The notes below the pieces were generated by a model. The model searched no databases. It worked only from the letters and a program-made list of their open reading frames with translations, and had not been told where the DNA came from. Positions 1 to 4,332 of a DNA stretch of 6,168 bases are shown piece by piece. The stretch covers positions 1-6,168 of the forward strand of contig CAMWSZ010000195.1 of the NCBI GenBank assembly GCA_947177005.1, written 5' to 3'. Both the position numbers and the translations under genes were made by a program. The stretch's first letter is position 1. Each line of letters opens with the position of its first letter. The DNA is from an uncultured Clostridia bacterium. Lineage in GTDB: Bacteria > Bacillota > Clostridia > Oscillospirales > Oscillospiraceae.

Positions 1-141
1 CACAATGACGGGCATCTGAACGGTAGTTGCCGCAATCGGTCCGATCACCAGATAGCCCAGGGGCGTGAAGGCCAGAAGGAAGATGATTGCCACCAGTATC
101 GCCAGTTGTGTGAGCCGGTGGACTTTCGCGCTGTTGTTCAT
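1..141 (-). CDS. ECF-transporter S component, N-terminal fragment
   Basis: Partial gene running off the left edge; only the first 47 residues are visible. The start is ATG at 139-141, preceded by a strong AAAGGAG site (150-156) with 8 bases of spacing. The fragment begins with a short polar, basic stretch (MNNSAKVHR) and then a hydrophobic helix (about residues 10-27). A loop containing TPLGYLVIGP and a second hydrophobic stretch with TTVQMPVIV follow. This pattern is typical of the membrane-embedded, substrate-binding S subunit of energy-coupling-factor vitamin transporters (ECF_trnsprt family). The substrate cannot be read from this fragment. The position directly behind coaX in the same direction suggests pantothenate or a related vitamin, but that is inference. 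The gene is probably co-transcribed with coaX, because no T-tract terminator faces this way in the 98-base gap. Other multi-pass membrane proteins are possible but less likely. Confidence 0.72.
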   Translation of the reverse strand, partial: MNNSAKVHRLTQLAILVAIIFLLAFTPLGYLVIGPIAATTVQMPVIV

Positions 142-149
142 GATTGTTT

Positions 150-156
150 CTCCTTT
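150..156 (-). promoter_or_regulatory. Ribosome binding site of the ECF S-component gene
   Basis: Read on the minus strand this is AAAGGAG, 8 bases before the ATG at 139-141. It fixes the start of a gene that is otherwise too truncated to judge. A small hairpin (158-172, GGGGT/ACCCC arms, 5-base loop) abuts it upstream and might influence ribosome access. Confidence 0.75.
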
Positions 157-172
157 GGGGGTATTTCACCCC

Positions 173-204
173 GTGCTGCCGTCTCCGTCCGGAGTACGGC
201 GCAC
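173..204 (-). repeat. Imperfect hairpin between coaX and the ECF gene
   Basis: The inverted repeat has a 14-bp stem made of three blocks: GTGC/GCAC outside, GCCGT/ACGGC in the middle and CTCCG/CGGAG inside. It has two single T bulges and a 2-base loop. On the minus strand, where both neighbouring genes lie, it is not followed by a T-tract, so it is not a classical terminator for coaX. On the plus strand it is followed by AAA and six Ts (208-213), which would resemble a weak terminator, but no plus-strand gene ends here. It may be an RNA stability or processing element between the two cistrons, or an antisense-direction terminator. Confidence 0.45.
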
Positions 205-239
205 AAATTTTTTATAACAACGGCTCTGCACAGCCGCTA

Positions 240-1031
240 TTATCGTTTTTCCGGATTTTTGGCGCGGGATCCCTCGTACAGATACCGCAGGCCGTTGAGG
301 GTCAGGTCCGGGTCATGAATGATTTTATGGGAGCAGCGGGCCGTCACCAGCCGGGCCGACCCGCCGGTGGCGATGCACTTGGCATGGGCCATATTGGGCA
401 GGGCGCGGTAGCGATCAATAAAGCCGTCCGTCATCATGGCGCTGCCCAGCAGCAGGCCGCAGCGCATGGCGTCGATGCTGTTGCGGCCCAGACAGTCCGG
501 TTCCAGACCGGCCAGTTCAATGGGCGGCAGAAGCGCCGCCGTCTCCTGAAGCAGTCCCGCACTGCGGCGCAGGCCGGGCAGAATGCACCCGCCCAAATAG
601 GTGCGGGTGTTGTCCACGGCTGCAATGGTGGTCACGGTTCCGGCGTCGATGAGGACGAAGGGCGGACCGTAGTCGGTGAGGGCGGCGAGGGTGTCGGCGA
701 CGAGGTCGCCGCCAAGCTGGGACGGGTCGTCGATACGGATGCGGAAGCCGGTGCGGATGCCGGGTCCCACCCGCAGAATCTGCGTGCTGGCGACGGTACA
801 GGCCGCAGTTTCCACAAGGCTCGTCAGCGTCGGGACGACGGAGCTGAGAATGCAGCCGGTGATCTCCTGCTTGGGGATCTCGTGCAGGCGGAGCAGGTCG
901 TACAGCAGGGCCGCGTATTCGTCGGCGCTGCGTTCGGTCCGGGCGGAGATCTTAGCCTTCAGCAGCAGCACGGCGTCCGAAAATACGCCCAAAGTGATAT
1001 TGGAATTTCCAATGTCAATTGCCAGCAGCAT
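240..1031 (-). CDS. coaX: Type III pantothenate kinase
   Basis: CoaX phosphorylates pantothenate with ATP, the first committed step of coenzyme A synthesis in the cytoplasm; the family usually needs a monovalent cation. The 263-residue protein is full length for the family. Visible motifs are the N-terminal phosphate loop DIGNSNITLGVF (residues 5-16), TGFRIRIDDP with GGD (94-109, where Asp109 aligns with the catalytic base in the usual GADR motif), DAGTVTT (129-135), YLGGCILPG (145-153), GRNSIDAMRCGLLLG (182-196), ATGG (221-224) and LTLNGLRYLYE (243-253). The usual GADR reads GGDL here, so the Arg is lost but the Asp is kept, a variant I believe also occurs in other clostridia. I prefer the ATG at 1029-1031 because AGGAGG (1040-1045) lies 8 bases upstream. 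The in-frame ATG 30 bases earlier would sit at the predicted transcription start. The gene has its own promoter and is followed by an ECF S component. Confidence 0.93.
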   Translation of the reverse strand: MLLAIDIGNSNITLGVFSDAVLLLKAKISARTERSADEYAALLYDLLRLHEIPKQEITGCILSSVVPTLTSLVETAACTVASTQILRVGPGIRTGFRIRIDDPSQLGGDLVADTLAALTDYGPPFVLIDAGTVTTIAAVDNTRTYLGGCILPGLRRSAGLLQETAALLPPIELAGLEPDCLGRNSIDAMRCGLLLGSAMMTDGFIDRYRALPNMAHAKCIATGGSARLVTARCSHKIIHDPDLTLNGLRYLYEGSRAKNPEKR

Positions 1032-1039
1032 TTGCGGCC

Positions 1040-1045
1040 CCTCCT
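1040..1045 (-). promoter_or_regulatory. Ribosome binding site that decides the coaX start
   Basis: Minus-strand AGGAGG, 8 bases before the ATG at 1029-1031. The alternative upstream ATG (1059-1061) has no such site and lies only a few bases past the predicted -10 box, so the shorter 263-residue protein is preferred. Confidence 0.8.
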
Positions 1046-1066
1046 GTCTTTCCTGATACATGCGGT

Positions 1067-1094
1067 ATTATATCACATTTTCCCACCGGCGCAA
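1067..1094 (-). promoter_or_regulatory. Predicted sigma-A promoter of coaX
   Basis: Minus-strand -10 box TATAAT at 1067-1072 matches consensus exactly. A weak -35 box TTGCGC lies at 1089-1094, with a 16-base spacer. Transcription would start near 1060, about 30 bases before the coaX start codon. The -35 box lies inside one arm of an inverted repeat (1086-1134). Confidence 0.6.
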
Positions 1095-1134
1095 GTATAA
1101 AATTCAGAAAAGTCCGTATTATTTTTTGCGCCGG
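1086..1134. repeat. Perfect 9-bp inverted repeat between coaX and the Rrf2 gene
   Basis: CCGGCGCAA at 1086-1094 is repeated as its exact reverse complement TTGCGCCGG at 1126-1134, 31 bases apart. The left arm covers the predicted -35 region of coaX. The arms differ from the AATTCCTAT operator arms of the Fe-S genes, so if this is a binding site it belongs to another factor. It could also be chance in GC-rich arms around an AT-rich centre. Confidence 0.35.
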
Positions 1135-1165
1135 GAGTAAAACGGCCTACAGGTAAAAAACGGGG

Positions 1166-1194
1166 TTGACAGGGTGGAATTCCTATAGTAAAAT
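1166..1194 (+). promoter_or_regulatory. Predicted sigma-A promoter of the Rrf2-family gene
   Basis: The -35 box TTGACA (1166-1171) is perfect, the spacer is 17 bases, and the -10 box is TAAAAT (1189-1194). Transcription would start near 1201. The right half is covered by the inverted-repeat operator, so a bound repressor would block RNA polymerase. This points to autorepression. Confidence 0.82.
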
Positions 1195-1201
1195 AGGAAT
1201 T
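1178..1201. promoter_or_regulatory. Operator copy 1, predicted site of the Rrf2/IscR-type regulator
   Basis: Perfect inverted repeat with 9-bp arms AATTCCTAT (1178-1186) and ATAGGAATT (1193-1201) and a 6-base AGTAAA spacer. It overlaps the spacer and -10 box of the regulator's own promoter. A near-identical element with the same arm and spacer lengths lies in front of nifS (1747-1770). The assignment to the adjacent Rrf2 regulator is inferred from the shared sequence, the position and the usual behaviour of the family on partly palindromic sites. Confidence 0.8.
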
Positions 1202-1220
1202 AAGAATCGGGGGTGACAGT

Positions 1221-1658
1221 ATGAAAATCTCCGCAAAAAGCCGCTACGCACTGCGCCTGATGCTGGCCTTGGCAATGGAGGAGCAGGGGGGCAATCTGTC
1301 AGTGAAGACCGTGGCGGAGCGCCAGAACATCAGCGAAAAATATCTGGAACAGATCATCCCCGTACTGGTGCGCAGCGAACTGGTATGCAGCGTGCGGGGC
1401 GCACGGGGCGGCTACCACCTCACGAAAGACCCGGAGGAGTACACCGTCGGGGACATTCTGCGCACCGTGGAAGGGAGTATCGCGCCGGTGTCCTGTCTGG
1501 ACGACGCGGTCAATCAGTGCGCAAAATGCAAGGAGTGCGTGACGCTGGATCTGTGGGCGCAGGTCGATCAGGCCATCAGCAATGTGGTCGATCATGTGAA
1601 TTTAGCCGATCTGGTTGACAAGCAGCGCCGGATCAACGCCCGTATGGGGAAAAAATAG
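1221..1658 (+). CDS. iscR: Rrf2-family, IscR-type Fe-S-responsive repressor
   Basis: This 145-residue cytoplasmic DNA-binding protein matches the Rrf2 family in length and layout. It opens with the family signature KISAKSRYALRLMLALA. A winged helix-turn-helix follows (about 28-67), with recognition region NISEKYLEQIIPVLVRSELV and wing SVRGARGGYHL. The family's D-I-L motif (VGDILRTVEG) is at 76-85. Cysteines at 92, 100, 103 and 106 form a C-x7-C-x2-C-x2-C cluster, which probably holds an Fe-S cluster that reports cellular Fe-S status. E. coli IscR instead uses Cys92, Cys98, Cys104 and His107. The ATG follows a GGGGG-containing leader, and the reading starts at the expected family N-terminus. 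The promoter is overlapped by an operator, implying autorepression, and the same operator precedes nifS-iscU. A CymR- or NsrR-like role is possible, but the cysteines and neighbours favour IscR; the symbol is a best guess. Confidence 0.88.
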   Translation: MKISAKSRYALRLMLALAMEEQGGNLSVKTVAERQNISEKYLEQIIPVLVRSELVCSVRGARGGYHLTKDPEEYTVGDILRTVEGSIAPVSCLDDAVNQCAKCKECVTLDLWAQVDQAISNVVDHVNLADLVDKQRRINARMGKK

Positions 1659-1681
1659 CCCCAAAACCGCCGGGCAAATTC

Positions 1682-1705
1682 ATAGTTTATTGATAAAGAA
1701 ACTAT
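1682..1705. repeat. Short AT-rich inverted repeat before the nifS promoter
   Basis: The arms ATAGTTT (1682-1688) and AAACTAT (1699-1705) are perfect complements with a 10-base centre. The right arm touches the first base of the nifS -35 box. It is too AT-rich and lacks a following T-tract, so it is not a good terminator for the upstream gene. Its arms share the TAT/ATA flavour of the operators but not the CC/GG core. Confidence 0.3.
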
Positions 1706-1733
1706 TGACATTTTCCCGGATCTGTCGTATGAT
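1705..1733 (+). promoter_or_regulatory. Predicted sigma-A promoter of nifS-iscU
   Basis: A perfect -35 box TTGACA (1705-1710), a 17-base spacer and a -10 box TATGAT (1728-1733) predict a start near 1740. The second operator copy lies just downstream, at about +7 to +30. An alternative TATAAT at 1744-1749 has no fitting -35 box. Confidence 0.8.
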
Positions 1734-1746
1734 AACGGCAATATAT

Positions 1747-1770
1747 AATTCCTATTTCACTATAGGGATT
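1747..1770. promoter_or_regulatory. Operator copy 2, predicted regulator site before nifS
   Basis: The left arm AATTCCTAT (1747-1755) is identical to the left arm of operator copy 1. The right arm ATAGGGATT (1762-1770) differs by one base from the perfect complement, and the spacer is again 6 bases (TTCACT). It lies downstream of the predicted transcription start, so a bound repressor would act as a roadblock or block initial transcription. It is the main evidence that the upstream Rrf2 protein controls nifS-iscU. Confidence 0.78.
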
Positions 1771-1825
1771 TCGGAAAAGAAAAACGGCGCCGGTCCAGCC
1801 AACCGGCCAAGAAAGAAGGTCTGTT

Positions 1826-3013
1826 ATGTTTGTCTATGCTGACAACGCCGCCACCACCGCCATGAGCAGCGCCGCCGCCGCCGCTATGCTGCCCGCTATG
1901 CAGACGCTTTACGGCAACCCCAGCAGTCTCCACCAGAAGGGCCGTGAAGCTAATATGGCTCTGCTGGGCGCACGGGAGACGGTGGCCCGCTGCCTCAACG
2001 CCGGTCCCCAGGAGATCTATTTCACCGGCTGCGGTACGGAAGCGGACAACTGGGCAATCACGGAGGGGGCGCGTTTAGGCGCTGAGGCCGGGAAAAAGCA
2101 TATTATTTCTGATACTATTGAGCACCACGCCGTGCTTCATACCCTGAAAAAACTGGAAAAGCAGGGCTTTGAGGTCACTTACCTGCCGGTTCATGAAAAC
2201 GGTGTGGTTCGTTTGGAGGAGCTGGAGGCCGCTGTCCGGCCCGATACCTGTCTGGTAACTATCATGTTCTGCAACAACGAGATCGGCACCCTTCAGCCAG
2301 TCCGGGAAATCGGTGCGCTGTGCAGGCAAAAGGGCATTTTGTTCCATACCGACGCCGTGCAGGCAATCGGACATGTGCCCGTGGACGTGCAGAAGGATAA
2401 TATTGATATGCTGTCTCTGTCCGGCCACAAGTTCCACGCGCCGAAGGGCGTGGGGGCGCTGTACTGCAAAAAGGGTATCAGGCTGAAAAACTTCATTGAG
2501 GGCGGTGCGCAGGAGCGGGGCCGCCGGGGCGGTACGGAGGCAATCCCCGCAATCCTGGCAATGGCCGCTGCGCTGGAGGAGAGTTGCGCCCACTTAGACG
2601 AAAATATGGCCAAAGTAACCGCCATGCGGGACAGGCTGATTGAGGGCCTGAGCAGGATTCCCAACTCCCGCTGCAACGGCGATCCGGACCATAAGGCACC
2701 CGGAATTGTCAGCTTCTGCTTTGAGGGCGTGGAGGGCGAGAGCCTGCTGCTGCGTCTGGACTTGGCGGGCATCTGCGCCAGCTCCGGCAGCGCCTGTACC
2801 AGCGGTTCCCTGGACCCCAGCCATGTACTGCTGGCGCTGGGCCTCCCCCATGAGATCGCCCACGGCTCCCTCCGTCTCAGTCTCTGCGAGTACAATACCA
2901 TGGAGGAAGTCGATTATATTCTGGAGCAGGTGCCGGAGGTGGTCCGCACGCTGCGCCAGATGAGTCCGGTATGGCTCCATATGCTGGAGCACATGGACGA
3001 CCCGTATCAATGA
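1826..3013 (+). CDS. nifS: Cysteine desulfurase, NifS/IscS type
   Basis: This PLP enzyme takes sulfur from L-cysteine as a persulfide and passes it to the Fe-S scaffold; it acts in the cytoplasm. The 395 residues fit the class-V aminotransferase fold of NifS/IscS. Visible motifs are the N-terminal YADNAATT (4-11), GNPSSLH (30-36), EHHAV with the PLP-stacking His100 (99-103), NNEIGTLQP (150-158), HTDAVQAIG with Asp176 (174-182), SGHKFHAPKGVGALY with PLP Lys202 (199-213), RRGGTE (233-238) and the active-site loop SSGSACTSG with Cys324 (319-327). The ATG at 1826 has an AGAAGG site (1814-1819) and matches the family N-terminus. The gene stops 40 bases before iscU and is almost certainly transcribed with it. 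A NifS versus IscS label is a naming choice, because no nitrogenase genes are visible; general Fe-S assembly is the likely role. Confidence 0.95.
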   Translation: MFVYADNAATTAMSSAAAAAMLPAMQTLYGNPSSLHQKGREANMALLGARETVARCLNAGPQEIYFTGCGTEADNWAITEGARLGAEAGKKHIISDTIEHHAVLHTLKKLEKQGFEVTYLPVHENGVVRLEELEAAVRPDTCLVTIMFCNNEIGTLQPVREIGALCRQKGILFHTDAVQAIGHVPVDVQKDNIDMLSLSGHKFHAPKGVGALYCKKGIRLKNFIEGGAQERGRRGGTEAIPAILAMAAALEESCAHLDENMAKVTAMRDRLIEGLSRIPNSRCNGDPDHKAPGIVSFCFEGVEGESLLLRLDLAGICASSGSACTSGSLDPSHVLLALGLPHEIAHGSLRLSLCEYNTMEEVDYILEQVPEVVRTLRQMSPVWLHMLEHMDDPYQ

Positions 3014-3053
3014 CAAAATCAACCAACTAACCGGAAAGGACAGGGATACAGCT

Positions 3054-3506
3054 ATGGCAATGGAATACAGTGAAAAGGTAATGGAGCATTTCGCTCATCC
3101 CCATAACGTGGGCACTATTGAGGACGCCGACGGCATCGGTGAGGTGGGCAACGCCAAGTGCGGCGACATCATGCGGATGTACCTGAAAATCGGCGAGAAC
3201 GAGATCATTGAGGACGTCAAATTCCAGACCTTCGGGTGTGCGTCAGCGATTGCGACCAGCTCTATCGCTACGGACATGATTAAAGGCCGCCCGCTCAGCG
3301 AGGCGCTGACGCTGACCAACAAGGCGGTTGTGGAGGCTCTGGACGGCCTGCCGGCAGTGAAGGTCCACTGCTCAGTGCTGGCGGAGCAGGCGGTGAAGGC
3401 GGCGGTTGCGGACTATTACAAGCGGAAGGGCGTGCCCTGCGACTGCTGCGGCGAAGCCTGCGAGCTGTGCGCCCACGACCACGATCATGGTGAGGAAGAG
3501 GGCTGA
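3054..3506 (+). CDS. iscU: Fe-S cluster scaffold, IscU/NifU N-terminal type
   Basis: The scaffold on which NifS-derived sulfur and iron are assembled into Fe-S clusters. The 150-residue protein has the three ligand cysteines of the family: Cys36 in GNAKCGD with Asp38, Cys62 in TFGCASAIATSS, and Cys106 in VKVHCSVLAEQAV. The usual LPPVK chaperone-recognition motif is LPAVK here (99-103). The core ends near YYKRKG (121-126) and is followed by a tail, CDCCGEACELCAHDHDHGEEEG split at about residue 139, holding five Cys (129, 131, 132, 136, 139) and three His (141, 143, 145), a possible metal-binding extension. It starts at ATG 3054 with AGGGA 7 bases upstream; a second ATG six bases on is the alternative. 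It is the last gene of the operon, and no mnmA or hscBA follows. I am confident of the core and only guess at the tail. Confidence 0.93.
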   Translation: MAMEYSEKVMEHFAHPHNVGTIEDADGIGEVGNAKCGDIMRMYLKIGENEIIEDVKFQTFGCASAIATSSIATDMIKGRPLSEALTLTNKAVVEALDGLPAVKVHCSVLAEQAVKAAVADYYKRKGVPCDCCGEACELCAHDHDHGEEEG

Positions 3507-3555
3507 CACTGCGCATCCAAATCTCCCGCACATCCGGGATTTCCGTCCGGCAATA

Positions 3556-3603
3556 GAAAAAGCAGCAGCGCCGCTCTGTCAGGGACTTGGCAGAGCGGCG
3601 CTG
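3556..3603 (-). terminator. Strong intrinsic terminator, probably serving both convergent units
   Basis: The arms CAGCGCCGCTCTG (3566-3578) and CAGAGCGGCGCTG (3591-3603) pair perfectly over 13 bp, and three further pairs, one a G-T wobble, leave a 6-base loop. On the minus strand the stem is followed within three bases by TTTTT (3556-3560), making a good terminator for the small membrane-protein gene whose stop codon (3607-3609) lies just before it. On the plus strand only ATTTC follows, so termination of the nifS-iscU transcript here is likely but less efficient. Confidence 0.88.
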
Positions 3604-3606
3604 ATT

Positions 3607-4005
3607 TCAGGAGTATAACTGGGGCGGCGGGTAATCCTCCACCAGAACCCCGTCGATGACCCGGACAGTGGGGCCGATGTACTGGACCTTGGGAGGATTC
3701 TGGCGCTGGGCGTCCAGTTCCTCCAGGTACGCCTCATATTGGACGGCTAAGAGTTTTTGGTTTTCGTGATTTTGATAGAGGGTCAGGCCGATGTACGACA
3801 CCAGTGCGACCTCCGCAATGAGACAGAGGCAGATGAGCATGGTCAGCACGGCGGAGACGCGGCTGTTTCTCTGTTTTTCGGCGGCCTTGGCGGCGGCTTC
3901 CCGCTCGAGACGTTCCTGCTCCTCAGCGTCCGGCTGTTCGTCCGTTTTCTGCGCTTCCCCTTCCTGCGGGGCAGCGGTTTGTTCCATATTCTCGTCTTCT
4001 GGCAT
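3607..4005 (-). CDS. Small single-pass membrane protein of unknown function
   Basis: I do not recognise a family. The 132-residue protein has an acidic, Glu/Gln/Ala-rich N-terminus (about 1-46) likely to form a charged helix or coiled coil. A basic patch KQRNSR (44-49) follows, then one transmembrane helix (about 50-77). The remaining 55 residues begin with a helical, charged stretch (NHENQKLLAVQYEAYLEELDAQ) and end in a short beta-like, proline-rich tail (VQYIGPTVRVIDGVLVEDYPPP). Charge distribution predicts the N-terminus inside and the C-terminus outside. The layout resembles small bitopic coiled-coil proteins of the cell envelope, such as the FtsL/DivIC topology, but there is no sequence motif for that. 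The start at 4005 has only a weak AGGTG site; ATG at 3985-3987 is an alternative. It has its own promoter about 150 bases upstream and its own terminator, so it is a single-gene unit. Confidence 0.72.
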   Translation of the reverse strand: MPEDENMEQTAAPQEGEAQKTDEQPDAEEQERLEREAAAKAAEKQRNSRVSAVLTMLICLCLIAEVALVSYIGLTLYQNHENQKLLAVQYEAYLEELDAQRQNPPKVQYIGPTVRVIDGVLVEDYPPPQLYS

Positions 4006-4151
4006 AAGGGCACCTGCTTTCTGTTTCTGATCTTACCCGCACAAACGGAACGGGGACGCCGATCAGCCCCTGGGACGCCGTACCGCCCCCATGCGGGTTC
4101 TCTCTCTGTCAAAGGAGCGCGGACCGGTCCCGCTTCTCCCCCTTTTCTCTA

Positions 4152-4180
4152 ATAATACCATTTGTCTCTCCCAGATGCAA
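4152..4180 (-). promoter_or_regulatory. Predicted sigma-A promoter of the small membrane-protein gene
   Basis: Minus-strand -35 box TTGCAT (4175-4180), a 17-base spacer and -10 box TATTAT (4152-4157). Transcription from near 4145 would give an untranslated leader of about 140 bases before the ATG at 4003-4005, long for an ordinary gene. Confidence 0.65.
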
Positions 4181-4222
4181 GAAAAATGTTGAGGGAATGG
4201 AAGAAAAATTTCTGGAAATTTT

Positions 4223-4260
4223 GTACAGGGGTCAGGACCGGGCGCTGTACGGCTTTTTTT
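4223..4260 (+). terminator. Terminator-like hairpin upstream of the upp promoter
   Basis: GTACAG (4223-4228) pairs with CTGTAC (4245-4250), and after GGC comes a run of seven Ts (4254-4260). The stem is only 6 bp with a 16-base loop that can pair partly with itself, so strength is doubtful. It lies before the upp promoter, so it could insulate upp from read-through; I see no convincing plus-strand promoter before it that would make it an attenuator. Confidence 0.35.
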
Positions 4261-4272
4261 GGCGTTTTCTGT

Positions 4273-4301
4273 TTGACAAGAATGCCGTGATATGGTACGC
4301 T
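4273..4301 (+). promoter_or_regulatory. Predicted sigma-A promoter of upp
   Basis: A perfect -35 box TTGACA (4273-4278) is followed by a 17-base spacer and an extended -10 (TGG then TACGCT, 4293-4301). The hexamer keeps only the TA...T positions of consensus, and the TG extension would compensate. Transcription would begin about 25 bases before the upp start codon, leaving no room for a leader attenuator. Confidence 0.68.
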
Positions 4302-4332
4302 GTATATATCTGTAAAAGAGAGGGGAACTGTC

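Larger units (their letters stand above)
4006..4332. other. Intergenic region with divergent promoters
   Basis: About 327 bases without a convincing gene. It holds the minus-strand promoter of the membrane protein (4152-4180), that gene's roughly 140-base leader (4006-4145), a terminator-like element on the plus strand (4223-4260) and the upp promoter (4273-4301). The leader contains a 9-base motif, CGGCGTCCC on the minus strand, twice in tandem about 10 bases apart (within 4052-4080). The short reading frames that cross this region have no good ribosome binding sites and no recognisable protein character. Confidence 0.6.

Noticed and set aside
144..1100. A 318-codon open frame on the plus strand opposite coaX
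   Set aside because: It is antisense to coaX, which has every family motif. The translated product is a low-complexity Gly/Ala/Gln-rich string typical of a shadow frame in GC-rich DNA, and it has no ribosome site.
1744..1749. TATAAT as an alternative -10 box for nifS
   Set aside because: No -35-like hexamer is found 16-18 bases upstream, whereas the TTGACA/TATGAT pair at 1705-1733 has ideal spacing. It was kept only as a possibility in the operator-geometry finding.
2075..3022. Three minus-strand open frames of 142-202 codons opposite nifS
   Set aside because: They lie entirely under a fully conserved cysteine desulfurase and have no recognisable domains or start signals, so they are shadows.
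3843..4112. An 89-codon TTG-start minus-strand frame in the leader and N-terminus of the membrane-protein gene
   Set aside because: The product is an Arg/Pro-rich string without family character, has no ribosome site and overlaps the better gene out of frame.
3757..4152. A 131-codon plus-strand frame over the small membrane protein and its leader
   Set aside because: It has no ribosome site, and its hydrophobic-looking product comes from the opposite strand of a transmembrane gene. The minus-strand frame has a promoter, a terminator and sensible topology.
4302..4332. A PyrR-type or other riboswitch control of upp
   Set aside because: The predicted leader is only about 25-30 bases, too short for an attenuator, and no PyrR-binding consensus loop is visible upstream.
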